Source: Streptomyces sp. (GTDB lineage Bacteria > Actinomycetota > Actinomycetes > Streptomycetales > Streptomycetaceae). From it: 64,000 nucleotides of DNA. Made by a program: the position numbers and the translations under genes. The notes beneath the pieces were generated by a model. That model ran no database searches, had not been told where the DNA came from, and worked only from the letters and a program-made list of their open reading frames with translations. Shown here piece after piece: positions 16,925-25,413 of this stretch. Within the stretch, counting starts at the first letter, position 1. Every line of letters starts with the position of its first letter. Location: NCBI RefSeq assembly GCF_019510245.1, contig NZ_JAEKKT010000120.1:88689-152688 (forward strand). Reading direction: 5' to 3'.

Positions 16925-17038
16925 CGCCTGCGGGGCCGCTCTGCCTGGGCCCTGCGGGGGGGCGCCTGCGGGGCCGCTCTGCCTGGGCCTTGTGGGGGGG
17001 CGCCTGCGGGGCCGCTCTGCCTGGGCCCTGCGGGGGGC
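16925..17038 (+). repeat. Three tandem copies of a 38-bp GC-rich unit
   Basis: Units begin at 16925, 16963 and 17001, each starting CGCCTGCGGGGCCGCTCTGC, with only a few substitutions between them. Together with copy A of the dispersed repeat they fill most of the 353-bp gap between rpiB and the Nei-type gene. No gene is seen here. Confidence 0.85.
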
Positions 17039-17125
17039 GCTGGCTGACGGGGCTCTTCGGGTCCCTTCGACGTTCACCTCTCCACTGACCGAGTCGGGTG
17101 GGTGGGTGGGAAAGGAATCACCTCA

Positions 17126-17929
17126 GTGCCAGAGGGGCACACGATCCACCGGCTCGCGCTGGACTACCGGCGGCTCGCCGGCCCCGTCCGGGTCAGCAGC
17201 CCGCAGGGCAAGTTCTCCGACGCGGCGAGCCTCCTGGACGGCGCCGAGCTCACCCGCACGGAAGCCCACGGCAAGCACCTCTTCCTCGGCTTCCGCGACA
17301 GCGACTGGGTCCACATCCACCTCGGCCTCTTCGGCAAGGTCACCTTCGGCGACGCCCCCGCGCCCCCGGCCACCGACACCGTCCGCCTCCGCCTGGCGAA
17401 CCCCACGGCCTACGTCGACCTGCGCGGCCCCACCACCTGCGCCCTGATCGCCGACGCCGAGAAGGACGCCGTACACGCCCGCCTCGGCCCGGACCCGCTC
17501 CGCGACGACGCCGACCCGGACGCGGCGTACCACAGGATCTCCCGCAGCCGTACGACGATCGCCGCCCTGCTGATGGACCAGAAGGTCATCGCCGGGGTCG
17601 GGAACGTCTACCGGGCCGAGGTCCTGTTCCGGCACGGGATCGACCCGTACCGCCCGGGCAGGGACATCACCCCCGCGGAGTGGGACGGGATCTGGGCCGA
17701 CCTCGTCGGGCTCATGCACGAGGGCGTCCGCAACAACCGCATCGACACCGTCCGGCCCGAGCACACCCCGGAGGCGATGGGCCGCCCGCCGCGCGTGGAC
17801 GACCACGGCGGCGAGGTGTACGTCTACCGCCGGGCCACCCTGCCCTGCCACCTCTGCGGCACCAAGATCCGCACCGCCGGCCTGGCCGCCCGCAACCTCT
17901 TCTGGTGCCCCGCCTGCCAGCAGCGCTGA
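17126..17929 (+). CDS. Fpg/Nei-family DNA glycosylase/AP lyase (endonuclease VIII type)
   Basis: A base-excision repair enzyme of 267 residues. After removal of the initiator, the N-terminus PEGH supplies the catalytic proline and glutamate of the family; GHT then IHRLALD follows. The helix-two-turn-helix region includes KVIAGVGNVYRAE. The C-terminal zinc finger is complete: CHLC, then CPAC, with 16 residues between the pairs. The GTG at 17126 is the correct start because Pro must be residue 2, and AAAGGA lies 9 nt upstream. PEGH rather than PELP places it with the Nei branch, which acts mainly on oxidised pyrimidines. It is convergent with the Eis-type gene, 7 bp apart. Confidence 0.9.
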   Translation: MPEGHTIHRLALDYRRLAGPVRVSSPQGKFSDAASLLDGAELTRTEAHGKHLFLGFRDSDWVHIHLGLFGKVTFGDAPAPPATDTVRLRLANPTAYVDLRGPTTCALIADAEKDAVHARLGPDPLRDDADPDAAYHRISRSRTTIAALLMDQKVIAGVGNVYRAEVLFRHGIDPYRPGRDITPAEWDGIWADLVGLMHEGVRNNRIDTVRPEHTPEAMGRPPRVDDHGGEVYVYRRATLPCHLCGTKIRTAGLAARNLFWCPACQQR

Positions 17930-17936
17930 CCGCGCG

Positions 17937-19178
17937 CTAGAAGCCGTGCGGCAGCCACGGCGGCACCGGTGAGCCGAACGCGACCGACGCGTCCGCCAGC
18001 GCCCCCGGCCGCAGTTCGCCCACCCGACCGGCCCGCGCCAGCGACAGCAGGGACACGCCGCCGAGGTACGCCGCCCCCAGCTCCCGTACCGACAGCGTCA
18101 GCTCGGCCGCGTCCGTCGTACGCTCGCAGGAGGCCCCCTTGGTGTCCCCGGTCAGCCGCCAACGCCCCGCGTTCCAGGGGCAGAAGGCGTCGGCCACCTC
18201 CAGCACCACGTCCACCGGCGTCTGGTAGGTCCGCGCCGCGAGCGCCGCACCGACGTCGACGAGGCGCACGTACCCCATGTCCCGCACCCGCGTCAGACAG
18301 CGCCGGATGTCGGAGACCTGGTACTGCCAGGCGTCGTCGACCGGCCGCCCCCGTACCGTCAGCGTCGACATCAGGTCGATGCCGAACAGGAACCGCCACA
18401 ACGCCGCGTCGCTCGCCGGGTCGAGCGCGCCCAGGTACTCCAGTGACACCGTGCCGTCGTGCCCGCTCGGCGACCAGCCCAGCTTCGTACGGAACCGGGC
18501 GTATCCGGTGACCTCACCGTCCCGCTCGGCGACCACGCACTGCAGCGCCGACGCCCCGTTCCGCTCGCTCTCCGGGTCCAGCAGCCCCACCCGCTCCCAG
18601 CCGGGCTGCCGGGCCAGCATCCCGGGCCGCAGCGGCACCAGCTCCGCGTAGACCGCCTCGCACACGTCGAGCACCTCGGCCGGGTCGGCGTACCGCAGCC
18701 GTACGTCACCGGTGCCGGCCGGCACGTCCAGCGTCACCCGGCTCGTGTCGATCTCGGCCTGCAGCTGGAAGGTCGCGGCGCCGTACCCGAAGCGGCCGTA
18801 GATCGCCGGCTCGGAGGCGGTCAGCGCGGCCAGCGGCTCGCCCCACTCCCGGATGTCGTCCAGCTGGCGGCGCATCATCGACGTCAGCACCCCGCGCCGC
18901 CGGTGCGTCGCGGCGACGCTCACCATGGTGATCCCCGCGGTGGGCAGCACGGCGCCGCCCGGCACGGTCATCCGGAACCGGAACGCCCCCGCCGTCCCGA
19001 CCAGTTCGGCCCCGTCCCAGACGGCCAGCGAGCGCTCGTACTCGGTGAGGGACCGGTCCAGGTCGCGCTCCTCGGCCGGAGCCGGACCGGCGCCGAAGGC
19101 CCGCACCAGGTGGTCCCACCACCCGTCGAACTCCTCGGGACGCAGCACCTTCAACTCGGTCGCACGGTCGGTCGCCAT
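17937..19178 (-). CDS. GNAT acetyltransferase, Eis (enhanced intracellular survival) family
   Basis: A 413-residue three-domain acetyltransferase. Residues about 1-150 form a GNAT domain with the acetyl-CoA motif VAATHRRRGVLTSMM; a second GNAT-like domain follows, then a sterol-carrier-like C-terminal domain. The protein ends in Phe, whose C-terminal carboxylate is used as a catalytic base in Eis. Family members acetylate amines of aminoglycosides and other polyamines or protein lysines; the natural substrate in Streptomyces is not known. ATG 19178 is the first start and matches the usual family N-terminus. It is divergent from the PP2C phosphatase gene. Confidence 0.85.
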   Translation of the reverse strand: MATDRATELKVLRPEEFDGWWDHLVRAFGAGPAPAEERDLDRSLTEYERSLAVWDGAELVGTAGAFRFRMTVPGGAVLPTAGITMVSVAATHRRRGVLTSMMRRQLDDIREWGEPLAALTASEPAIYGRFGYGAATFQLQAEIDTSRVTLDVPAGTGDVRLRYADPAEVLDVCEAVYAELVPLRPGMLARQPGWERVGLLDPESERNGASALQCVVAERDGEVTGYARFRTKLGWSPSGHDGTVSLEYLGALDPASDAALWRFLFGIDLMSTLTVRGRPVDDAWQYQVSDIRRCLTRVRDMGYVRLVDVGAALAARTYQTPVDVVLEVADAFCPWNAGRWRLTGDTKGASCERTTDAAELTLSVRELGAAYLGGVSLLSLARAGRVGELRPGALADASVAFGSPVPPWLPHGF

Positions 19179-19352
19179 ACGCCATGCCTACCAGCGCACC
19201 GCAGGACGGGCCAGCGAATTTCTCCCGGACGGCGACGCGGGGGCTTCCGGTGAAGTTCACTGTGAAGTCGCACCCGAAGGTGAGCCTCGGACGGGGGACA
19301 AGTGGGACCTCCCGTGCCAAGCAGCTGGTCCGATGGATAGGGTCCCGAACTA

Positions 19353-20516
19353 ATGGCAGTAGACCGAGAGCGGCGCGCGAAGGCCGAGACGCTTACGGCC
19401 CGGTGGAAAGTGCAGTGGCACCGGGTCCGCGTCGGCGTGCGCAGAAGCGCCGTGGACTACTTCCGGGGCGACGGCTCCGACTGGATCGCCCTGATCGGGC
19501 TGCTCCTGACGGTCCCGGTGCTCGCGACCATGACCCTCGCCAACTCGGTCTGGTTCTCCCCGGCCGCACTGGTCCTGCCGATCATCGCGGGGGGCCTGCT
19601 GCTGCGCCCGGCGAGCCTGCTCGGCCTGTACGCGGCGGCGGCCACCGCCCTGATCGTGGAGTCGGTACGGCTCGGCCCCTACACCGAGGGCCCCTCCCGG
19701 GTCACCCCGGGCGTTGTCCTCACCGTCGCCGCCTGCGGTTTCTTCGGTCTCCTCACGGCCCAGTTCCGCAGCCGCGTCGGCGTGCCCTGGCGGCGCGGCG
19801 GCACCATGCTCTTCGACCTGCGCGAACGCATCCGGGTGCAGAGCAAGCTGCCGAAGCTGCCGCCGGGCTGGCACCGTGAGATGGCCCTGCGGCCGGCCGG
19901 CGGGCAGTCCTTCTCCGGCGACTTCGTGGTCGCGGCCCGCACGAACAACGGCCGCACGATGGAGGTCGTCCTCACGGACGTCTCCGGCAAGGGCATGGAC
20001 GCGGCCTCCAGAGCCCTCCTGCTCTCCGGCGCCTTCGGCGGCCTGCTCGGCTCCCTCCCGCCGCACGCCTTCCTCCCCGCCGCCAACGGCTACCTGCTCC
20101 GCCAGGACTGGGACGAGGGCTTCGCGACCTCCATACACCTGGTCCTGGACCTCGACTCCGGCGACTACGAGCTGTACTCCGCGGGCCACCCGCCCGGTCT
20201 CCAGCTCAGCGCCGGCAGCGGACGCTGGGAGGAGAAGGCCGCCGAGGGGCCGCTCCTCGGGGTCTACGACGGCGCCCAGTTCGACCCGGTCAAGGGCTCC
20301 CTGCGCCCCGGCGACGTCCTGATGATCTTCACGGACGGCCTGGTGGAGACGTCCGACCGCGACATCGTGGAAGGCATAGACCGCCTCACGGGCGAGGCCG
20401 ACCGCTACGTCGCCGGCGGCTTCCACGGCGCCGCCTGGCACCTCATCGAGGCGGTGGCGAAGGACGTCAACGACGACAGGGCGCTGCTGCTGATCTGCCG
20501 CGAGGCGGTGCGATGA
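19353..20516 (+). CDS. Membrane PP2C/SpoIIE-family serine/threonine phosphatase
   Basis: A 387-residue protein with an N-terminal basic segment, about three or four membrane helices (about 45-130) and a cytoplasmic PP2C/SpoIIE domain (about 165-385). Metal-binding aspartates are visible in SFSGDFV, VLTDVSGKGMDA and FTDGLVE. It has no obvious sensor domain apart from the membrane part. Such RsbU-like proteins dephosphorylate anti-sigma-factor antagonists in Streptomyces stress and development pathways; the partner is not encoded nearby. A -10-like TAGGGT lies at 19338-19343, implying a very short leader. Confidence 0.85.
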   Translation: MAVDRERRAKAETLTARWKVQWHRVRVGVRRSAVDYFRGDGSDWIALIGLLLTVPVLATMTLANSVWFSPAALVLPIIAGGLLLRPASLLGLYAAAATALIVESVRLGPYTEGPSRVTPGVVLTVAACGFFGLLTAQFRSRVGVPWRRGGTMLFDLRERIRVQSKLPKLPPGWHREMALRPAGGQSFSGDFVVAARTNNGRTMEVVLTDVSGKGMDAASRALLLSGAFGGLLGSLPPHAFLPAANGYLLRQDWDEGFATSIHLVLDLDSGDYELYSAGHPPGLQLSAGSGRWEEKAAEGPLLGVYDGAQFDPVKGSLRPGDVLMIFTDGLVETSDRDIVEGIDRLTGEADRYVAGGFHGAAWHLIEAVAKDVNDDRALLLICREAVR

Positions 20517-20573
20517 ACGCGGACCGGGGTGCGACCGCGGACCGTCGGCGGGCGCGGGTGCGCGGGGGTTGCG

Positions 20574-20620
20574 CGCGCAGTTCCTCCCCCACCCTTCGGC
20601 CGGGGGTACCTCAAGCGCCC
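20574..20620 (+). repeat. Dispersed intergenic repeat, copy B
   Basis: This copy has the same CGCGCAGTTCCTCCCCCA core and CTTCGGCCGGGGG arm as copies A and C. It lies in the gap between the PP2C phosphatase and HD genes. Confidence 0.75.
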
Positions 20621-20735
20621 CTGACGGGACGCTTGACAGCTACAAGCTGCGGGCAGGCGTGCCGCAGGGCGGCACCGGTGGGCGCGGCGGCACTTTGCAA
20701 GCGCCGGTAAGCGTCCCCGACCACCCCGGCCACGA

Positions 20736-20741
20736 GATACT
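20736..20741 (+). promoter_or_regulatory. Leaderless-type -10 element for the HD gene
   Basis: GATACT lies 7 nt before the GTG start at 20749. There is no ribosome-binding site, so transcription would start at or next to the start codon. No convincing -35 was seen. Confidence 0.45.
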
Positions 20742-20748
20742 CGGGTCC

Positions 20749-21195
20749 GTGAACTCGCTCACCCTCCCCGAAGTGGAGAGACTCGCCCGAGACGCCCACG
20801 CGGAGCAGACCGACAAGGCCGGCCGTCCCTACGCCGAGCACCTCGCCGCCGTCGCCGCCGGTGTCCGCGCCCGTGGCGGCGACCCGGAGCAGATCGCCGC
20901 CGCCTGGCTGCACGACGCCGTCGAGGACCACGCCCTCACCGAGGAGTGGCTGGAGACGGCCGCCCTGAGCCCCCGTACGAAGGCCGTCGTGCTCGCCCTC
21001 ACCAAACACCCCGGCGAGTCCCCGGAGTCGTACGCCCGCCGCATCCTCACCACCCCCGGCGCCCTCCTCGTCAAGGAAGCCGACCTCGCGCACAACGCCG
21101 ACCCCGGCCGTCTCGCCGTACTGGACGAGGACACCCGGAAACGGCTGACCGAGAAGTACGCCCGGATGCGCGCCCTCCTCGGTCTCTCCGGGTAG
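20749..21195 (+). CDS. HD-domain protein (RelA/SpoT hydrolase-like fold), function unknown
   Basis: A 148-residue single-domain protein. The metal-binding HD motif is in AAAWLHDAVEDH, with an upstream His in YAEHLAAVA and an aspartate in KEADLAHNAD, as in phosphohydrolases of the HD/RelA-SpoT hydrolase type. It lacks a synthetase or regulatory domain, so it might be a small alarmone-type hydrolase (MESH1-like) or another nucleotide phosphohydrolase; this is inference. GTG 20749 is chosen because it follows a leaderless-type -10 and precedes the conserved NSLTLPEVERLA. It is convergent with the acyltransferase gene, 6 bp apart. Confidence 0.75.
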   Translation: MNSLTLPEVERLARDAHAEQTDKAGRPYAEHLAAVAAGVRARGGDPEQIAAAWLHDAVEDHALTEEWLETAALSPRTKAVVLALTKHPGESPESYARRILTTPGALLVKEADLAHNADPGRLAVLDEDTRKRLTEKYARMRALLGLSG

Positions 21196-21201
21196 GCACT
21201 C

Positions 21202-22320
21202 TCACGCGTTGGCCATCTCCCGGCTCCGCGGCTCCCGCTCCCGGGCCGTTTCCGCCGGGTCCCGCCGGAACGCCCAGTCCATCCGCGGCTCCATGGAGAA
21301 CCGGAACACCCGCCGCACGGGCCCGGTGCACAGCAGCGTCACGCACGCGCCCGCGAGCGCCGTGACGAGGATCTCGCCGAGCGGCCCGTGCAGCGACTTC
21401 GGGTCGAACCAGCCCGCGTGGACGCCGTACTTCACCACGAAGCCGTGCAGCAGGTAGCCGTAGAGCGTGCCCGCGCCCAGCGCGGTGAACCACGTCCGGC
21501 GGCCCGGTACCCAGGAGAAGAACCCGGCCGTCAGCAGCATCGAGCAGCCGAACATGGCGAGCACCATCACCGGCCCGCACCACCACGGCGCGCCCAGCTC
21601 CTGCGCGGAGTCACGGTGGTAGAACCAGGCGGTGTTCATGCGCGGCACCGACCACCACGCGAACGCCAGCGCGAGGGCGAACACCGGCACGGCGGCGATC
21701 CGCACCGGCCACCGGCGCACCAGCCGGAAGTGCTCGGGCCGCAGGCACAGGCCGAGCACGAAGTAGGGCAGGAACTGCAGCACCCGCTGGAGGTCGAGGT
21801 CGTCGCCGATGCTCGGGGACACGGACGCCAGCATCGCGATGCCGAAGGCGACCGGAAGGGGATGGCGGACCGCCTTCCACAGGGGGGTGGTCAGGCGCCA
21901 GACGAACAGCGCGCACAGGAACCAGGTCAGGTACCAGGGATCGAGCAGGCTGATGTCCTGGTCGGAGGCGCCGACGACGAAACGCTGGAAGAGCGAGTAG
22001 GCCGTCTCGAACAGGACGTAGGGGATGACGACCCCGGTGACCAGCCGCTTCAGCCGGTCGGGGCGCATGTCGAAGTTCCGCGAGAAGTAGCCGGAGACGA
22101 TGATGAACGCCGGCATGTGGAAGGCGTACACGACGCAGTACATCGCTTCCAGGACGCGGCTGTCGCCCTTCAGCGGCTCCCATGAGTGACCCATCGCGAC
22201 GAGCACGATCGCCAGGTACTTGGCGTTGTCGAAGAACGCGTCGCGCGGTCTGCCCGCCGGCGGCGGGGCCGGGGGAGGTGGTGTTCGGTTCTGGCCGGGG
22301 GACGTGGCGGCGTCAAACAT
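21202..22320 (-). CDS. Membrane acyltransferase family protein (acyltransferase 3 type)
   Basis: A 372-residue integral membrane protein with about ten hydrophobic helices. The opening FFDNAKYLAIVLVAMGHSW contains the conserved active-site His of acyltransferase-3 proteins, and FHMPAFIIVSGYFSR is the second family motif. Such enzymes O-acetylate sugars or cell-surface glycans. The N-terminal tail is proline-rich and the C-terminus is basic. ATG 22320 is preferred over GTG 22329 because a well-spaced promoter ends 7 nt before the ATG, predicting a leaderless mRNA. The acceptor is unknown. Confidence 0.8.
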   Translation of the reverse strand: MFDAATSPGQNRTPPPPAPPPAGRPRDAFFDNAKYLAIVLVAMGHSWEPLKGDSRVLEAMYCVVYAFHMPAFIIVSGYFSRNFDMRPDRLKRLVTGVVIPYVLFETAYSLFQRFVVGASDQDISLLDPWYLTWFLCALFVWRLTTPLWKAVRHPLPVAFGIAMLASVSPSIGDDLDLQRVLQFLPYFVLGLCLRPEHFRLVRRWPVRIAAVPVFALALAFAWWSVPRMNTAWFYHRDSAQELGAPWWCGPVMVLAMFGCSMLLTAGFFSWVPGRRTWFTALGAGTLYGYLLHGFVVKYGVHAGWFDPKSLHGPLGEILVTALAGACVTLLCTGPVRRVFRFSMEPRMDWAFRRDPAETAREREPRSREMANA

Positions 22321-22327
22321 CTGAGGC

Positions 22328-22357
22328 ACCCTAGCGTCGCCTGTGGGATTTCGTAAA
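22328..22357 (-). promoter_or_regulatory. Leaderless promoter of the acyltransferase gene
   Basis: On the minus strand, TTTACG (22352-22357) and TAGGGT (22328-22333) are 18 bp apart. The -10 is 7 nt from ATG 22320. There is no ribosome-binding site. Confidence 0.6.
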
Positions 22358-22780
22358 ACCGCCGATGCGGTTCCTGGTAATCGTCGACAACCGTATGCGG
22401 ATCGCGCGGCGATTTACCGGGGCGGATGCCTGCGCGTATGCAGTTCCATGCGCCACTTACACCCGTGATGTCCTCATTCATCCCGACTAATTGGCGCATA
22501 TCGACCGCAGATCGTCGCCCTTTGTCGTGCCTGTGTCGAGAATTCGAATTGGCTGCGCGTGAGTTGTGTGGACACGGAAACCAAGTCCGTCAATTGCCGT
22601 CTGCCCGTGGGCGGGTGGGATCTCGAATTGCAGTGCGGGCAGTTGTCGGTGTGCGGTGAGTTGTCGACGTTGTGTCACGAACCGCATAGTACGGCCGGGT
22701 TGGTGGCACGATGGATCTGGCGGGGGTGCGGGGCCGTACCCCCGGGCCGGAGAGCGGACCGACCGAGGGTGTGATCAGTT
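22358..22780. other. Intergenic stretch of lower GC without a recognised gene
   Basis: About 420 bp between divergent genes is visibly richer in A and T than the surroundings. Several short frames run through it (for example 22426-22659 and 22559-22774), but they have no ribosome-binding sites or recognisable motifs. It must hold the promoter of the small membrane gene at 22781; a TAGTAC element near 22687 is a candidate -10. Confidence 0.4.
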
Positions 22781-22975
22781 GTGGCCATTTCACTGTCTGT
22801 GGTGTTGCTGTTGGCGATCATCCTTGTGGTGATGATGAGAGGGGGGAACATCAAGGCAGGCCCCGCCATCGTCGCGGTCCTCTTCGGCTTCTTCCTCGCG
22901 TCGACCGGGATGGCCCCCTCCATCCAGCGCTTCCTCGACTCGCTGGCGCAGACCATAAACTCGATCAACTTCTGA
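22781..22975 (+). CDS. Small membrane protein, 64 residues, function unknown
   Basis: A short protein with two hydrophobic helices separated by MMRGGNIKAGP and a C-terminal amphipathic segment (PSIQRFLDSLAQTINSINF). GTG 22781 starts the first helix; GAGGGTG about 12 nt upstream may serve as the ribosome-binding site. Codon use is normal for the genome, which supports a real gene despite its length. It sits alone, upstream of two tRNA genes. Confidence 0.65.
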   Translation: MAISLSVVLLLAIILVVMMRGGNIKAGPAIVAVLFGFFLASTGMAPSIQRFLDSLAQTINSINF

Positions 22976-23142
22976 CCGCGGAGGCCGTCCGGCGGCATGC
23001 GCGGAAGATCACGCGGCAGGTGGTGGGGGCCGCCGTCGCCATGGCCACGATGCCTTCGCCCCCCTGCGGATCCGGCTCCGGCAACGACTCAGGCCCGGGT
23101 CGCCGAGTGGATCTACCCGGTGACCTGGGCCTGAGTGTTCGG

Positions 23143-23213
23143 AGCGGGCGACGGGAATCGAACCCGCGTAGTCAGTTTGGAAGACTGAAGCTCTACCATT
23201 GAGCTACGCCCGC
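23143..23213 (-). tRNA. tRNA-Gly (anticodon TCC)
   Basis: A 71-nt cloverleaf on the minus strand. The acceptor stem GCGGGCG pairs with CGCCCGC, the D arm is GCTC...GAGC, and the anticodon arm TCAGT-CTTCCAA-ACTGA has TCC at the anticodon. The T arm is CGGGT-TCGATTC-CCGTC in form. CCA is not encoded. Confidence 0.95.
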
Positions 23214-23399
23214 ACACCATGCGCCGCAGGTCGGGGACCGCGGCACAGGAGGCATCGTAGCGGGTCGTCCGGCGCGGAGGCCAACGCGATTGGTCTGCGG
23301 GGACGCGGCACGCACGCGACCGTGGCGCGAGGCGGACGCGGGTGAACAAAGCGACCGACGCGGGCGGCCCGGGCATGTACCCTACGTGTCGCACCGAAA

Positions 23400-23476
23400 C
23401 GGGGTGTGGCGCAGCTTGGTAGCGCGTCCGCTTTGGGAGCGGAAGGCCGTGGGTTCAAATCCCGCCACCCCGACCA
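23400..23476 (+). tRNA. tRNA-Pro (anticodon TGG)
   Basis: A cloverleaf with acceptor CGGGGTG/CACCCCG, D arm GCGC-AGCTTGGTA-GCGC, anticodon arm TCCGC-TTTGGGA-GCGGA (TGG), and T arm GTGGG-TTCAAAT-CCCGC. The 3' CCA is encoded (23474-23476). It lies 190 bp upstream of tig. Confidence 0.95.
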
Positions 23477-23663
23477 CTACCTGACGGCGTCCGTCTTGAT
23501 CGCCTTTTGGGGCGCTGAGCGGCTGCGGTTACTATGCAAGCTGCGCGCCCGTGTGTCCCGGACCGCCAGACGGCGGCCCACGAACTCCTCCGGGCGGCGC
23601 AACTCCGCCGGGCCCCTCTGGCACCGGCAGAACCCGAGAAGTCAGCCACAAGGAGACCGAACC

Positions 23664-25052
23664 GTGAAGAGCGCCGTGGAGACCCTGAACCCGACCCGGG
23701 TTCGGCTCACTGTCGAGGTGCCCTTCGAGGAGCTCAAGGACAGCCTCGACGCGGCGTACAAGAAGATCAACCAGCAGGTCACGGTGAAGGGCTTCCGCAA
23801 GGGCAAGATCCCGGCCCGCGTCATCGACCAGCGGTTCGGCCGCGGAGCGGTGCTGGAGGAGGCCGTCAACGACGCGCTTCCGAAGTTCTACACCGAAGCG
23901 GTCAACGAGGCCGAGCTGAACCCCCTGGGCCAGCCCGACGTCGACATCACCGAGCTGAAGGACGGCGAGACGCTGAACTTCACCGCCGAGGTCGACGTCC
24001 GCCCGGCCCTGGAGATTCCGGACTACTCCGGCATCGAGGTCGAGGTCGACGCCGTCGAGGTCAGCGACGAGGACGTCGAGAAGTCGGTCGAGCAGCTCCG
24101 CGAGCGCTTCGCCTCCACCTCCCCGGTGGAGCGCGCCGCCGAGGACGGCGACGTCGTCACCGTCGACCTGGAGGCCAAGGTCGACGGCGAGGTCCTGGAG
24201 GACGGCATCGCCAGCGGTGTCTCCTACACCATCGGCTCCGGCGAGCTGCTGGACGGCATCGACGACGCCGTGAAGGGCCTGGAGGCCGGTGGCGAGGCCA
24301 CCTTCACCTCCGAGCTCAAGGGCGGCTCCGCGGCCGGCCGTGAGGCCGAGGTCACCGTCAAGGTCACCCAGGTCGCCGCCCGCGAACTGCCCGCGCTGGA
24401 CGACGAGTTCGCCCAGCTCGCCTCCGAGTTCGACACCCTGGACGAGCTCAAGGACGACAGCCGCAAGCGCCTCGCCAACATGAAGACGTACGACCAGGCC
24501 ACGCAGGCCCAGGAGCGCGTCCTGGAGAAGCTGCTCGAGCTCGTCGAGGTGCCGGTCCCCGAGAAGCTGCTCGAGGACGAGATCAACACCCGCAAGCACA
24601 ACCTCGAGCACCACCAGCTCGCCCAGATGGGTCTCGACCTCGACAAGTACCTGGAGATCCAGGGCAAGACCGCCGAGGAGTTCGAGACCGAGACCCGCGA
24701 GGCCGCGGTCAAGGGCATCAAGACCCAGTTCGTCCTCGACGAGCTGGTCAAGGTCGAGAAGCTGAACGTCAACCAGGAGGAGCTCACCGAGCACCTCATG
24801 CGGCGCGCGGCCTCGTCCGGTATGTCCCCCGACCAGTTCGCCCAGGCCGTCGTCGAGGGCGGCCAGGTCCCGCTCCTGGTCGGCGAGGTCGCCCGCGGCA
24901 AGGCCCTGGCCGTCGTGGTCGAGGCCGCCACGGTGAAGGACACCAACGGCGAGATCGTCGACCTGGACGACGAGGACGAGGACGAGACGGAGGCCCCTGA
25001 GGCCGCCGCCGAGGCCACGGACGCCGCGGACGAGGAGAAGTCCGAGGGCTGA
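23664..25052 (+). CDS. tig: Trigger factor (ribosome-associated chaperone, peptidyl-prolyl isomerase)
   Basis: Binds nascent chains at the ribosome exit tunnel. The 462-residue product has the N-terminal ribosome-binding domain with the signature GFRKGKIP (here [15 protein letters not shown]), an FKBP-type isomerase domain (about 150-245), a long helical C-terminal arm domain, and an acidic tail of about 30 residues rich in Asp, Glu and Ala. GTG 23664 has AAGGAG 8 nt upstream. It lies directly ahead of the clpP1-clpP2-clpX genes, as is common in bacteria, but a terminator and more than 300 bp separate it from clpP1. Confidence 0.96.
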   Translation: MKSAVETLNPTRVRLTVEVPFEELKDSLDAAYKKINQQVTVKGFRKGKIPARVIDQRFGRGAVLEEAVNDALPKFYTEAVNEAELNPLGQPDVDITELKDGETLNFTAEVDVRPALEIPDYSGIEVEVDAVEVSDEDVEKSVEQLRERFASTSPVERAAEDGDVVTVDLEAKVDGEVLEDGIASGVSYTIGSGELLDGIDDAVKGLEAGGEATFTSELKGGSAAGREAEVTVKVTQVAARELPALDDEFAQLASEFDTLDELKDDSRKRLANMKTYDQATQAQERVLEKLLELVEVPVPEKLLEDEINTRKHNLEHHQLAQMGLDLDKYLEIQGKTAEEFETETREAAVKGIKTQFVLDELVKVEKLNVNQEELTEHLMRRAASSGMSPDQFAQAVVEGGQVPLLVGEVARGKALAVVVEAATVKDTNGEIVDLDDEDEDETEAPEAAAEATDAADEEKSEG

Positions 25053-25070
25053 CCCCCACGGCGCCCACAA

Positions 25071-25116
25071 CGGCGTACAGGGGCTCCTGGGCACTGTCCC
25101 GGGGGCCCCTTCGCCG
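25071..25116 (+). terminator. Probable terminator after tig
   Basis: An imperfect long hairpin (CGGCG...GGGGC...CCTGGG with CCCGGGG...GCCCC...CGCCG) begins about 20 bp after the tig stop. Streptomyces terminators often lack a U-run, as here. Confidence 0.5.
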
Positions 25117-25141
25117 TATGCGCCACGCGGACCCGCCCAGG

Positions 25142-25187
25142 GGCGCCGGGGGTGACCCCGGCCGAAGGCTGGGGGAGGAACTGCGCG
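25142..25187 (-). repeat. Dispersed intergenic repeat, copy C (inverted)
   Basis: This is the reverse-orientation copy of the repeat at 16868 and 20574; on the minus strand it reads CGCGCAGTTCCTCCCCCA, then CCTTCGGCCGGGG. It lies in the tig-clpP1 gap. Confidence 0.75.
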
Positions 25188-25272
25188 AGCGGCCACGACG
25201 CACCCGCACGCACCCACGCACGCACCCCCGCAACCACGGCGAGTAGCCACCGGCCCACCGCCGTAGCCACTA

Positions 25273-25330
25273 CGCCCCCGGCGAACAGCGCTCTTACCGG
25301 GATTCCCCGAAGGGACCATCGCGTTAGGGT
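25273..25330 (+). promoter_or_regulatory. clpP1P2 promoter with ClgR box
   Basis: Positions 25273-25286 read CGC-CCCCG-GCGAAC, the inverse of the ClgR operator GTTCGC-N5-GCG. About 40 bp downstream is a -10-like TAGGGT (25325-25330) without a good -35, as expected of an activator-dependent promoter. ClgR activates clp genes in Streptomyces. Confidence 0.65.
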
Positions 25331-25413
25331 CCATGAGTACGAGGGCAGCCAAGCCCCCGGCTACGGAAACGTGAGACGGCCCGGCGCCGTCGTACAGACG
25401 AGCAGGTGGATAC

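Noticed and set aside
23143..23476. tRNA-linked integration site at the tRNA-Gly/tRNA-Pro pair
   Set aside because: No integrase gene and no repeated 3' tRNA segment were seen nearby; flanking genes are core.
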